Notes under the pieces: model-generated | What the model was told of the DNA's origin: nothing | Seen by the model: only the letters and a program-made list of their open reading frames with translations | Database searches by the model: none | Program-made: the position numbers and the translations under genes | Shown here: positions 24,734 to 32,607 of the stretch, piece by piece | How positions within the stretch are numbered: the first letter of the stretch is position 1 | Layout: every line of letters starts with the position of its first letter | From: Amycolatopsis azurea DSM 43854 | GTDB taxonomy: Bacteria > Actinomycetota > Actinomycetes > Mycobacteriales > Pseudonocardiaceae | DNA length: 64,000 bases | Direction of reading: 5' to 3' | NCBI RefSeq assembly: GCF_001995215.1 | Contig: NZ_MUXN01000028.1 | Coordinates: forward strand, 243,485 to 307,484

Positions 24734-25963
24734 ATGCGCCGGATCGTGGTGGTCGGAGCCGGTCAAGCCGGCCTGCTCCTGGCCCTGGGCCTGCAAACGC
24801 ACGGATACGCCGTCACCGTGGTCACCGACCGCGACGCCGAAACGATCCGCGCGGGCAGGCTCATCTCGAACCAGTGCGTGTTCCACCCCGCCCTGACCCG
24901 GGAACGCGCGCTGGGCATCAACTTCTGGGACGGGACGGCCCCGGAGATGCTCGGCGCGTCGTTCGGGCTCGCCGGGGACTCCGCGGAACCGGCGATCGCC
25001 TGGCAGGCCCGCTTCGACCACCCCGCGCAGTCGGTCGACCAGCGGGTCAAGGTGTCCGACTGGCTGACCGCCTTCGCCGGACGCGACGGCGAGGTTCGCT
25101 ACGGCAAGGTGACGCCCGAAGGCCTGGAGGAGTACGCCCGCGAGTTCGACCTCGTCCTGGTCGCGGCCGGGCGGGGGCCGCAGTTCGACGGTCTCTTCCC
25201 GCGTGACGCCGCCCGTTCCCGGTACCGCGAGCCGCAGCGGACCATCGGGATCCTGTACCTGGTGGCTGGTAACGACGAGCCGCTCCCGGTCTATCCGGGG
25301 CTGACGTTCGGGCTCTCCCAGGCCGGTGAGCTGTTCGGGCTGCCGGTCCAGTCCGTGCGCGGGCCCGTCTTCGGTCTCGGGTTCTTCGGCGTGCCCGGCG
25401 GACCTTTGGACGTCTGGGACGACGTCACCGATACCGACGCGCACTTCGAGCTCGCGATGACGTTGCTGCGCGAGCAGTTCCCGTGGGTCGAGGAGTCACT
25501 GGCCGGTGCTCGCCCCAGCGGGCCGCTGGACGCCCTGCGCGGCAGGGTCCTGCCGATCGTGCGCGACCCGGTCGGGACACTGCCGTCGGGGGCGAAGGTG
25601 CTGGCGATGGGCGACACGGCGGTGACGAACGACCCGATCGCCGGGCAGGGCGCGAACATGGCGGCGTACGCGGCCGCGGTCTACGAACGGCGCATCCTCG
25701 ACCACGGCGACCGTCCGTACGACGAGGCGTTCCTGCGCGGCACTTTCGCCGAATACTGGGAAAGGGCGCAGCACGCGACCCGGCTGAGCAACGATCTGCT
25801 CGCCCCGCCGCCGGATCACGTGCTGGCCACTTTGGAAGCCGCGCAGACGGCGCCCGAGGTGGCGCGCCGGTTCGCGAACATCTTCGCCGACCCCGCCGAC
25901 TACACGGGATGGCTCGCCGACGAGGAGATCGCCCGCGCCTACCTGGCGTCGAACGCCGCGTGA
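24734..25963 (+). CDS. styrene-monooxygenase-like FAD protein (StyA type)
   Basis: 409 residues, TGAGGAGG ribosome site. An N-terminal GxGxxG dinucleotide fold (IVVVGAGQAGLLLALGLQ) and MGDTAVTNDPIAGQGANMAA, the FAD-binding block of group E flavoprotein monooxygenases. It lacks a NADPH domain, as StyA enzymes take reduced FAD from a separate reductase. No StyB-like reductase is adjacent. Relatives epoxidise styrenes or indoles. It follows the hydrolase by 9 bases, so it is likely in one operon. Its 3' end overlaps the convergent peptidase by 25 bases. Confidence 0.85.
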   Translation: MRRIVVVGAGQAGLLLALGLQTHGYAVTVVTDRDAETIRAGRLISNQCVFHPALTRERALGINFWDGTAPEMLGASFGLAGDSAEPAIAWQARFDHPAQSVDQRVKVSDWLTAFAGRDGEVRYGKVTPEGLEEYAREFDLVLVAAGRGPQFDGLFPRDAARSRYREPQRTIGILYLVAGNDEPLPVYPGLTFGLSQAGELFGLPVQSVRGPVFGLGFFGVPGGPLDVWDDVTDTDAHFELAMTLLREQFPWVEESLAGARPSGPLDALRGRVLPIVRDPVGTLPSGAKVLAMGDTAVTNDPIAGQGANMAAYAAAVYERRILDHGDRPYDEAFLRGTFAEYWERAQHATRLSNDLLAPPPDHVLATLEAAQTAPEVARRFANIFADPADYTGWLADEEIARAYLASNAA

Positions 25964-27411
25964 TCCGGAGCGCAGACGGTGCCGCGCGCGGGGAGACGTC
26001 CGTAAGCCAGGTAGGCGTCGAGGGCCGCGTCGACACATTCGCTGCGATTCGCGGCGCCGTGTCCCCAGGCGTCCAGCGTGAGGAGCCGGGCGTTGCCGAG
26101 TATGCGTTCGGTCCTTTTCGCCCCGGCGTACGGCGTTTCCGGGTCGCCCTTGCCGTTGGCCAGCAACAGGATCGGCGCGGTCGGCCGGTTCCACGGCCCG
26201 GTGTAGCGGGCCGGGTCGGCGACGGGCCAGAAGGCGCACGGCATCGAGAGATACGTGTCGTAGGAACCGAAACCACGGCTTTCCTTGTCGGCGTCACGGG
26301 CTGCGCGAGGCCAGGCCGCCGGGTCACGCGGGTTCGTGGTGTCCGTGCAGAGCGTCCCGCCGCCGCCCAGCGCGGAATCGAACGGGGTCGCGATCGCCTT
26401 GGTGGCCAAGGACGGCTTCGTCGCTGACTGGAGGAACTCCGCCAGCGCGGGGGAGTTGGCCTCATCGGTCAGCGCGCTGTGGGTACGCCGGATGACGTCC
26501 TGATAGGTGATCGCCTCCGGCGCGGTTTCGAGCCGGTCCAGGATCGCGTCGTACTTGGCCCGCAGGTCCTTGCCGGGCTCGCGGAAGGCACATCGGGTGT
26601 CGGCCGCGCAGGTGTCGAGGAACGCCCGCAACGCGCGGTCCGCGTCCCGGAAGCCGCCGAGCCTGGTGCTGAACGGGACGTTCGCGTCCTCCGGACGGTG
26701 CCCGGTGGACCAGGCGATCGGATCGTCGACGGCGTCCAGGGCCAGGGCGCCGACGTGATGCGGGAACAGGTTGGCGTACACCTCGCCGAGATAGGTGCCG
26801 TACGAAAGGCCGTAGTAGCGCAGCCGGGGTTCGCCGACGGCTTCGCGGAGCTTGTCGAGGTCCCGGGCGACGTTCGTGGTCGACAGATGACCCAGCAGCG
26901 GCCCGGCGTTGCGGCCGCACGAGGCGGCGACCTCGCGGACGTCGGCGGTGTGCCGGGTCTCCTGCTCGGTGGTGATCGGGAAAGTGCCCAGAACCCGTTT
27001 GAGCGGCTCGGTTTCCGCGTCGCTCGCGAAACAGCGGATCGGCGTGCTGGCGCCGACCCCGCGCGGGTCGAAGCCGACGATGTCGAACTGCCGGTGCAGC
27101 ACCGGGGTCTGGAACTTGCTGAAGCGGCCCGGATTCCCGGGGCCGCCGGGGTTGGTGAAGACGGTGCCGCGTTTGTGCTGCTGGTCGGTCGCCGGAAGAC
27201 GGCCGAGCGCGAGCGTGATCCGAGGGCCGCCCGGGTCCTGATAGGACAGCGGGACCTCGATCTCGGCGCAGTCGTAGCCCGGTGGCGAGCCGGCCGGGCA
27301 GGCACCCCAGGAGATGCCCTTCGGCGCGGCCGAGGCCACGGGCGCGATCGTGACGGCGGTGAGTGCGGTGAGCGTGAGCAGAACTGCGGCGCGGGCTCCG
27401 ATGGTGGTCAC
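25939..27411 (-). CDS. secreted alpha/beta-hydrolase peptidase (S33 tripeptidyl aminopeptidase type)
   Basis: 490 residues from GTG 27411. A Sec signal peptide ends around ASA (residues 1-28). The oxyanion segment TNPGGPGNPG and IVGFDPRGVGAS precede the nucleophile elbow YYGLSYGTYLGEVYANLFP. Acid NGKGDPETPY and base LDAWGHGA complete the triad, and the C-terminal lid matches the TAP-like domain of Streptomyces tripeptidyl aminopeptidases. It would release N-terminal tripeptides outside the cell. Several Cys pairs probably form disulfides. Confidence 0.9.
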   Translation of the reverse strand: MTTIGARAAVLLTLTALTAVTIAPVASAAPKGISWGACPAGSPPGYDCAEIEVPLSYQDPGGPRITLALGRLPATDQQHKRGTVFTNPGGPGNPGRFSKFQTPVLHRQFDIVGFDPRGVGASTPIRCFASDAETEPLKRVLGTFPITTEQETRHTADVREVAASCGRNAGPLLGHLSTTNVARDLDKLREAVGEPRLRYYGLSYGTYLGEVYANLFPHHVGALALDAVDDPIAWSTGHRPEDANVPFSTRLGGFRDADRALRAFLDTCAADTRCAFREPGKDLRAKYDAILDRLETAPEAITYQDVIRRTHSALTDEANSPALAEFLQSATKPSLATKAIATPFDSALGGGGTLCTDTTNPRDPAAWPRAARDADKESRGFGSYDTYLSMPCAFWPVADPARYTGPWNRPTAPILLLANGKGDPETPYAGAKRTERILGNARLLTLDAWGHGAANRSECVDAALDAYLAYGRLPARGTVCAPDHAAFDAR

Positions 27412-27466
27412 CGGCCCAGCGTCCCGCCTCGCGGGCGCGCGATCCCTGGGGCGCGTACCCGGAAAA

Positions 27467-27488
27467 ATGGTGGGGTGAACCCCTCCAT
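27467..27488. promoter_or_regulatory. 22-bp palindrome in the peptidase/monooxygenase divergent region
   Basis: ATGG-n-GGGGT-GA-ACCCC-n-CCAT is symmetric except for one position in each arm and the central dinucleotide. It lies in the 173-base gap between divergent genes and is a candidate operator, but no regulator gene is adjacent. Confidence 0.4.
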
Positions 27489-27584
27489 GTTCAACATATA
27501 GCGCACCGGGGGGCTTGCGGCAAGACCCCGGTCCTGCCGCAGAATCCTCGGCTGTAGCGAGAACAGGCCGAACAGGAGTGAAAC

Positions 27585-29081
27585 TTGACCGACGTCGACG
27601 TGATCATCGTGGGTGCCGGCCCGACCGGTCTGATGCTGGCCGCCGAACTGCGGCTGGCCGGTGCGCGCCCGCTGGTCCTGGAACGGCGGCCGGAACAGGG
27701 CAAGACACCGAAGGCCCACGGCCTGAGCGGGCAGATCCTGGACGTGCTGCACCATCGCGGCCTGCTGGACCGGGTGCGGGCGCTCGTCACCGACCCCGTC
27801 CCGGCCCACCGCTTCCCGTTCGGTGGGGTGCATGTCGACCTCACCCGGTTCGAGGAGCCACCGCTGAAGGCGCTTTCGGTGCGCCAGCCGTTGCTGGAGC
27901 AGTTGTTGGAGGAACACGCCACCGAGCTCGGCGCCGAGGTCCGTCGTGGGCACGAGGTCGTCGGACTGTCCCAGGACGACACTTCGGTGACCGCCCGGGT
28001 CCGCGGGCCGGAGGGGGAGTACGACGTGATCGCCCCGTACCTGGTCGGGTGCGACGGTGGGCGCAGCCCGATCCGTGCGATGGCCGGGATCGGGTTCCCC
28101 GGCACCACCTATCCCGAGGTCAACCGGATCGGGCAGGTCAAGATCCCCGAGGGGCTGACCGTGCACGACAACGGCGACATCGAGACGCCGGAACTGGGCC
28201 GGATCGCTGCGGGGTTCACGCGCACCGACACCGGCGTGTTCGCGCTCGGCTCGCTGACGCCGGGGATCGTGTTCATCCAGACCACCGAGGACGATCCCGG
28301 CGAGGTCGACGACGACGTGCCGATGACGCTGGCCGAGTTCGGGGAGAGCATCCGCCGCATCCTGGGCAGGGACGTCCCGCTGGGCGAGCCGGTCCGGCTT
28401 TCGCGCTACCAGTTCTCCGCCCGTCAGGCCGAGCGCTATCGCGAAGGCCGGGTCCTGCTGGCGGGCGACGCGGCCCACCTGCTGCCGTCCACCGGCACGG
28501 CGATCAACGTCGGCATGTCCGACTCGGTCAACCTCGCCTGGAAGCTGGCCGCCGAGATCCAGGGGCGGGCTCCGGAAGGGCTGCTGGACACCTATCAAGT
28601 GGAACGGCACGCCGCCGGTGCCCGTGCGCTCTTGCAGTCCCAGGCGCAGGTCGCGTTGCGGCGCGGGCACGACGAAGCCGCCGATGCGCTCCGCGCGGTC
28701 TTCCAGGAACTGCTGGACGACGAGCAGGCCGCACGACGGCTGTCCTCCCACGTCGCCGGGACCGACCTGCGCTACCCGGCGCCCGGGGCCGCGCACGCGC
28801 TCGCCGGCACGTTCGTCCCGGATCTCGCGCTGGAGACCGACCAGGGCGCGACCAGCGTCGCCGCACTGCTGCGCACGGCGCGGCCGGTCCTGCTCGACCT
28901 CGCCGGACGGCCGGAACTGCGGGAACTCGCCGAAGCGGCGGGCGTCGACGTCCACACCGCGAAGGCCGAGGACCGGCCCGCCGACGTCCTGCTGATCCGC
29001 CCGGACGGCTACGTCGCCTGGGCGGGGGACGACGACGCCGAGGGCCTTCGCGAGGCTCTGGCGGCCTGGTTCGGCGCCTGA
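27585..29081 (+). CDS. class A FAD-dependent monooxygenase (PheA/TetX-like, RdmE type)
   Basis: 498 residues from TTG 27585 behind AGGAG; no ATG or GTG fits. VIIVGAGPTGLMLAAELRLA is the FAD fold, YLVGCDGGRSPIRAMAGI the DG motif, and LLAGDAAHLLPSTGTAINVG the GD motif contacting the FAD ribose. The C-terminal thioredoxin-like tail (VLLIRPDGYVAWAG) is typical of polyketide hydroxylases and rifampicin monooxygenase-like enzymes, which hydroxylate aromatic substrates with NAD(P)H and O2. Substrate is unknown; no polyketide genes are near. Confidence 0.9.
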   Translation: MTDVDVIIVGAGPTGLMLAAELRLAGARPLVLERRPEQGKTPKAHGLSGQILDVLHHRGLLDRVRALVTDPVPAHRFPFGGVHVDLTRFEEPPLKALSVRQPLLEQLLEEHATELGAEVRRGHEVVGLSQDDTSVTARVRGPEGEYDVIAPYLVGCDGGRSPIRAMAGIGFPGTTYPEVNRIGQVKIPEGLTVHDNGDIETPELGRIAAGFTRTDTGVFALGSLTPGIVFIQTTEDDPGEVDDDVPMTLAEFGESIRRILGRDVPLGEPVRLSRYQFSARQAERYREGRVLLAGDAAHLLPSTGTAINVGMSDSVNLAWKLAAEIQGRAPEGLLDTYQVERHAAGARALLQSQAQVALRRGHDEAADALRAVFQELLDDEQAARRLSSHVAGTDLRYPAPGAAHALAGTFVPDLALETDQGATSVAALLRTARPVLLDLAGRPELRELAEAAGVDVHTAKAEDRPADVLLIRPDGYVAWAGDDDAEGLREALAAWFGA

Positions 29082-29088
29082 CCCCTAG

Positions 29089-29162
29089 GCATTTCGTCCT
29101 CTGGATGCGGTAGTCGCGTGTGCAAGGACCGCATTCAGAGGACGAAACGCGGGGGTCAGCGG
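29089..29162. repeat. 74-bp imperfect hairpin element, copy A
   Basis: Identical in sequence to 29313-29386. The arms TTTCGTCCTCTG and CAGAGGACGAAA, extended by GATGCGGT/ACCGCATT, form a long stem. It follows the monooxygenase stop and may terminate it. Confidence 0.8.
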
Positions 29163-29197
29163 CGTCGCTCGCGTAGTGTCGCGGGGATCGCGCGAGG

Positions 29198-29250
29198 GTT
29201 GCGAAAGCCACTTTCGCAACGTTGAGGGTTGCGAAAGTGGCTTTCGCAAC
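29198..29250. repeat. GAAAGTGGCTTTC-family palindrome
   Basis: GTTGCGAAAGCCACTTTC (from 29198) pairs with GAAAGTGGCTTTCGCAAC (to 29250) across a short GTTGAGG spacer. Each arm is itself near-palindromic. Same family as 41656, 45391, 57979, 58058 and 63786. Confidence 0.8.
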
Positions 29251-29271
29251 ACCAGGGATCGTCTCAGCAGC

Positions 29272-29291
29272 GTGTGAAGGGGCCTTCACAC
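29272..29291. repeat. short gtgaagg hairpin
   Basis: GTGTGAAGG and CCTTCACAC pair around a GG loop. It lies between the two copies of the 74-bp element, so the whole 29082-29379 gap consists of repeats. Confidence 0.65.
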
Positions 29292-29312
29292 GAGAGTCGC
29301 CGAAGGCCCCAC

Positions 29313-29386
29313 GCATTTCGTCCTCTGGATGCGGTAGTCGCGTGTGCAAGGACCGCATTCAGAGGACGAAACGCGGGGGTCAGCGG
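29313..29386. repeat. 74-bp imperfect hairpin element, copy B
   Basis: Exact second copy of 29089-29162 in the same orientation. Its last 7 bases cover the stop of the minus-strand LLM oxidoreductase gene, so the repeat contributes coding sequence. Confidence 0.8.
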
Positions 29387-30375
29387 CCGATGACGTCCGA
29401 GCCGTACCGCTTCAGCGTCTCTTCCCGCTGATCGTGCATGAGGTACAGCGCGAACTGGTCCACACCCAGCGAAGCCAGCTCCTCCAGCCGCTCCACGTGC
29501 GCCGACGACGGGCCCACCAGGCAGAACCGGTCGACGATCTCGTCCGGCACGAAGTCGGTCGAGGGGTTCCCCGCCCGTCCGTGGTGCGAGTAGTCGTAGC
29601 CCTGCCGCTCACGGATGTAGTCGGTCAGCTCGTGCGGCACCGGCCCGGAATCGCCGTACCGCGCCACGAGATCCGCGACGTGGTTGCCGACCATCCCGCC
29701 GAACCAGCGCAGCTGTTCCCGCTGGTGCGCCAGATCGTCCCCGACGTACGCCGGCGCCGCGAGGCAGATCGTGATCCCGCCCGGATCCCGTCCCGCCGCC
29801 CGGGCCGCCTCGCGGACCGCGCCGATGGTCCACCGGGCGATCGCGGGATCGGCGCACTGGAGGATGAAGCCGTCCGCGTGTTCACCGACCGTCTTCAGCG
29901 CCTTCGGCCCGTATCCCGCCATCCACATCTCGAGCCTGCCGTTGCGGATCCAGGGGATCTGGACCGGTTTGTCCCGCAGCAGGACCTCACGGCCCTCGGC
30001 CAGCTCCTTGACCACGTGCATGCAGTCGCGCACGGTGGCCAAAGTGGACGGTGGCATGCCGACCACCCGGTGCGCCGAATCGCCGCGGCCGATCCCGCAC
30101 ACTGTCCGGTTGCCGTACATGTCGTTGAGCGTGGCGAAGGTCGACGCCATCACCGACCAGTCCCGTGTCGCCGGGCTGGTCACCATCGGGCCCACGATCA
30201 TCGACGACGTCGCCGCGAGGATCTGCGAGTAGATGACGAACGGTTCCTGCCACAGCACGCACGAGTCGAACGTCCAGCCGTAGCGGAAACCCTCGTCCTC
30301 GGCGGCCTTCATCAGCCGCACCAGGTCGCGCGCGGGCGGGTCGGTCTGGAGCACAATCCCGAAATCCACGGCCAC
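29380..30375 (-). CDS. LLM-class flavin oxidoreductase (probably F420-dependent)
   Basis: 331 residues from GTG 30375. The bacterial-luciferase-like TIM barrel shows VDFGIVLQTDPPARDLVRLM, GPMVTSPATRDWSVMAS, GIGRGDSAHRVVG and LEMWMAGYGPKALKTVGEHA. This resembles the family often found beside hydantoinase and nitrilase genes in actinobacteria. It lies 4 bases after the dihydropyrimidinase-like gene in the same operon. A role in reducing or oxygenating a pyrimidine- or hydantoin-like ring before hydrolysis is plausible but not shown. Confidence 0.85.
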   Translation of the reverse strand: MAVDFGIVLQTDPPARDLVRLMKAAEDEGFRYGWTFDSCVLWQEPFVIYSQILAATSSMIVGPMVTSPATRDWSVMASTFATLNDMYGNRTVCGIGRGDSAHRVVGMPPSTLATVRDCMHVVKELAEGREVLLRDKPVQIPWIRNGRLEMWMAGYGPKALKTVGEHADGFILQCADPAIARWTIGAVREAARAAGRDPGGITICLAAPAYVGDDLAHQREQLRWFGGMVGNHVADLVARYGDSGPVPHELTDYIRERQGYDYSHHGRAGNPSTDFVPDEIVDRFCLVGPSSAHVERLEELASLGVDQFALYLMHDQREETLKRYGSDVIGR

Positions 30376-30379
30376 CGCC

Positions 30380-31765
30380 TCAGTTCAGGTATTGGTTCAG
30401 GTCGCGCGAGAGGAATTTCCCGTGCGACGTACTGCCCGAGAAGCCGGACGGCGACACCACCACGCGGCCGCGCGACAGCACCGTCTCGACCTTTCCGGTG
30501 ATCTCCAGCCCTTCGTAGGCCGAGTAGTCCACGTTCATGTGGTGCGTCTCGACCGACAAGGTCTGCTTCGCCGCGGGATCGTAGATGACGATGTCCGCGT
30601 CCGAACCCGCCGCGATGACCCCCTTGCGCGGGTACAGCCCGAACATCCGCGCCGGGTTGGTCGAGCAGGTCTCGACCCAGCGGCCGAGGGTGAGCTCGCC
30701 CGCCACGACACCCTGGTGCAGCAGGTCCATCCGGTGTTCGACGCCGGGGATCCCGTTGGGGATCGCGCGGAAGTCGCCGCGGCCGAGTTCCTTCTGGTCC
30801 TTGAAACAGAACGGGCAATGATCCGTCGACACCACCGAGAGATCGTTGGTCCGCAGCCCTCGCCACAGATCCGCCTGGTGCGACTTCTCGCGCAGCGGGG
30901 GAGAGGCGACGTACTTGGAACCCTCGAAATCCGGCTTCGCCAAGTCCTCGATGGACAGATACAGATACTGAGGACAGGTCTCCGCGAAGACGTTCTGCCC
31001 GTCGTTGCGCGCTTCCGCGACCGCGGCCAGCGCCTGCGACGCCGAAAGATGCACAATGTACAGCGGCGCGCCGGTCACCTTGGCCAGCTGGATGGCGCGC
31101 GAGGTCGCCTCGCCCTCCAGCTCCGGCGGCCGGGTGAGCCCGTGCTGCACCGGGTCGATCTTCCCGGCGGCGAACGCCTGCGCGGCCAGCTGGTCGATCG
31201 CGATGCCGTTCTCCGCGTGCATCATGATCGTCGCGCCGATCTCACGCGCCTTCTGCATGGCCAGCAGGATCTCGCCGTCCGTGGAGTAGAAGACCCCCGG
31301 ATACGCCATGAACATCTTGAAGCTGCCGACCCCGCCGTCGACGCAGGCCTGCATCTCCTTCAACGACGAATCGTTGACGTCGGAGACGATCATGTGGAAG
31401 CCGTAGTCGATGGCGCAGTTTCCGTCGGCCTTCTCGTGCCACTTGTCCATAGTGGACAGCAGGGAGGTGCCTTTGGCCTGGACGGCGAAGTCGATGATCG
31501 TGGTCGTCCCGCCCCACGCCGCCGCCGTCGTCCCGGTGCCGAAGGTGTCGACGGAATGCGTCCCGCCGAACGGCATCTCCATATGCGTGTGCGCGTCGAT
31601 CCCGCCGGGCAGCACGTACTTCCCGGTGGCGTCGATGATCGTGTCGGCGGGCCCCAGCGTGCCCGGGGCACCGACGGCCACGATCGTCTCGCCGTCGACG
31701 AGGACGTCCGCCTCCGAAGCGCCGGCCGTGGACAGCACCTGCCCGCCGCTGATGAGGGTGGTCAT
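30380..31765 (-). CDS. dihydropyrimidinase/D-hydantoinase family amidohydrolase
   Basis: 461 residues from ATG 31765. The binuclear metal site is intact: His59 and His61 (DAHTHMEMPF), carboxylated Lys150 (GSFKMFMAYPG), His183 (MMHAENG), a later His in YIVHLSAS and Asp in STDHCPF. It opens cyclic diamides such as dihydrouracil or hydantoins to N-carbamoyl amino acids in the cytoplasm. The ATG overlaps the upstream nitrilase-family stop by one base, so the product can pass to that enzyme. Confidence 0.94.
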   Translation of the reverse strand: MTTLISGGQVLSTAGASEADVLVDGETIVAVGAPGTLGPADTIIDATGKYVLPGGIDAHTHMEMPFGGTHSVDTFGTGTTAAAWGGTTTIIDFAVQAKGTSLLSTMDKWHEKADGNCAIDYGFHMIVSDVNDSSLKEMQACVDGGVGSFKMFMAYPGVFYSTDGEILLAMQKAREIGATIMMHAENGIAIDQLAAQAFAAGKIDPVQHGLTRPPELEGEATSRAIQLAKVTGAPLYIVHLSASQALAAVAEARNDGQNVFAETCPQYLYLSIEDLAKPDFEGSKYVASPPLREKSHQADLWRGLRTNDLSVVSTDHCPFCFKDQKELGRGDFRAIPNGIPGVEHRMDLLHQGVVAGELTLGRWVETCSTNPARMFGLYPRKGVIAAGSDADIVIYDPAAKQTLSVETHHMNVDYSAYEGLEITGKVETVLSRGRVVVSPSGFSGSTSHGKFLSRDLNQYLN

Positions 31766-32607
31766 CACGCCTCCGCGAGGGGTCCGTAGCTGTCGGGACG
31801 GCGGTCTCGGTAGAAGGCCCACAGATCCCGCACTTCGGCGAGCAGCCCCATGTCGAGGTCGCGGACGACGATCTCCTCCTCGGTGTCGGACGCGGCTTCA
31901 CCGACGAGCTGGCCGCGTGGGTCCGCGAAATACGTCTGGCCGTAGAAGTCGTTGTCGCCCAAGGGTTCTACGCCGACGCGGTTGATCGTGCCGACGTAGT
32001 ACTCGTTCGCGACGGCCGCCGCGGGCTGCTCCAGCCGCCACAGGTACTCCGACAGGCCGCGGCTGGTCGCGGACGGGTTGAACACGATCTTCGCGCCCGC
32101 CAGGCCCAGCGCGCGCCAGCCCTCCGGGAAGTGCCGCTCGTAACAGATGTAGACGCCGATGCGGCCGACGGCTGTGTCGAACACCGGGTAGCCCATGTTC
32201 CCGGGCCGGAAGTAGAACTTCTCCCAGAAGCCCTTCACCTGCGGGATGTGGTTCTTGCGGTGCTTGCCGAGGTAGGTGCCGTCGGCGTCGATCACCGCGG
32301 CGGTGTTGTAGTACACGCCGGGCTGCTCGACCTCGTACATCGGCACGACCAGTACGACGCCGTGGCGTTCGGCGACCTCCTGCATGAGCTTCGTCGTCGG
32401 CCCGTCGGGGATGCCTTCGGTGTAGGAGTAGTAGTCGGTGTCCTGCACCTGGCAGAAATACGGGCCGTAGAACAACTCCTGCAGGCAGATGACTTGAGCC
32501 CCCTGCGAAGCGGCCTTGCCGATGGCTTCGACCGCGTTCGCGATCATGGACTCCTTGTCACCGGTCCACCGCTGCTGGATCAATCCGGCTCGGACCACGT
32601 CGCTCAC
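31765..32607 (-). CDS. nitrilase-superfamily N-carbamoyl amidohydrolase (beta-ureidopropionase-like)
   Basis: 280 residues. The catalytic Glu44 (CLQELF), Lys118 (GKHRKNHIP) and Cys155 (YICYERHF) triad is complete. It probably hydrolyses N-carbamoyl-beta-alanine or similar to the amino acid, CO2 and ammonia. The start is chosen at GTG 32607 because GAGGAGG (32614-32620) lies 6 bases upstream; the in-frame ATG at 32613 would touch the ribosome site. Even so, the 5' end overlaps the transporter gene by 50 bases, indicating tight coupling. Confidence 0.92.
   Translation of the reverse strand: MSDVVRAGLIQQRWTGDKESMIANAVEAIGKAASQGAQVICLQELFYGPYFCQVQDTDYYSYTEGIPDGPTTKLMQEVAERHGVVLVVPMYEVEQPGVYYNTAAVIDADGTYLGKHRKNHIPQVKGFWEKFYFRPGNMGYPVFDTAVGRIGVYICYERHFPEGWRALGLAGAKIVFNPSATSRGLSEYLWRLEQPAAAVANEYYVGTINRVGVEPLGDNDFYGQTYFADPRGQLVGEAASDTEEEIVVRDLDMGLLAEVRDLWAFYRDRRPDSYGPLAEA

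Noticed and set aside
27408..28955. A long minus-strand frame opposite the FAD monooxygenase
   Set aside because: The plus-strand gene has intact FAD motifs and a ribosome site; the minus frame is a shadow.
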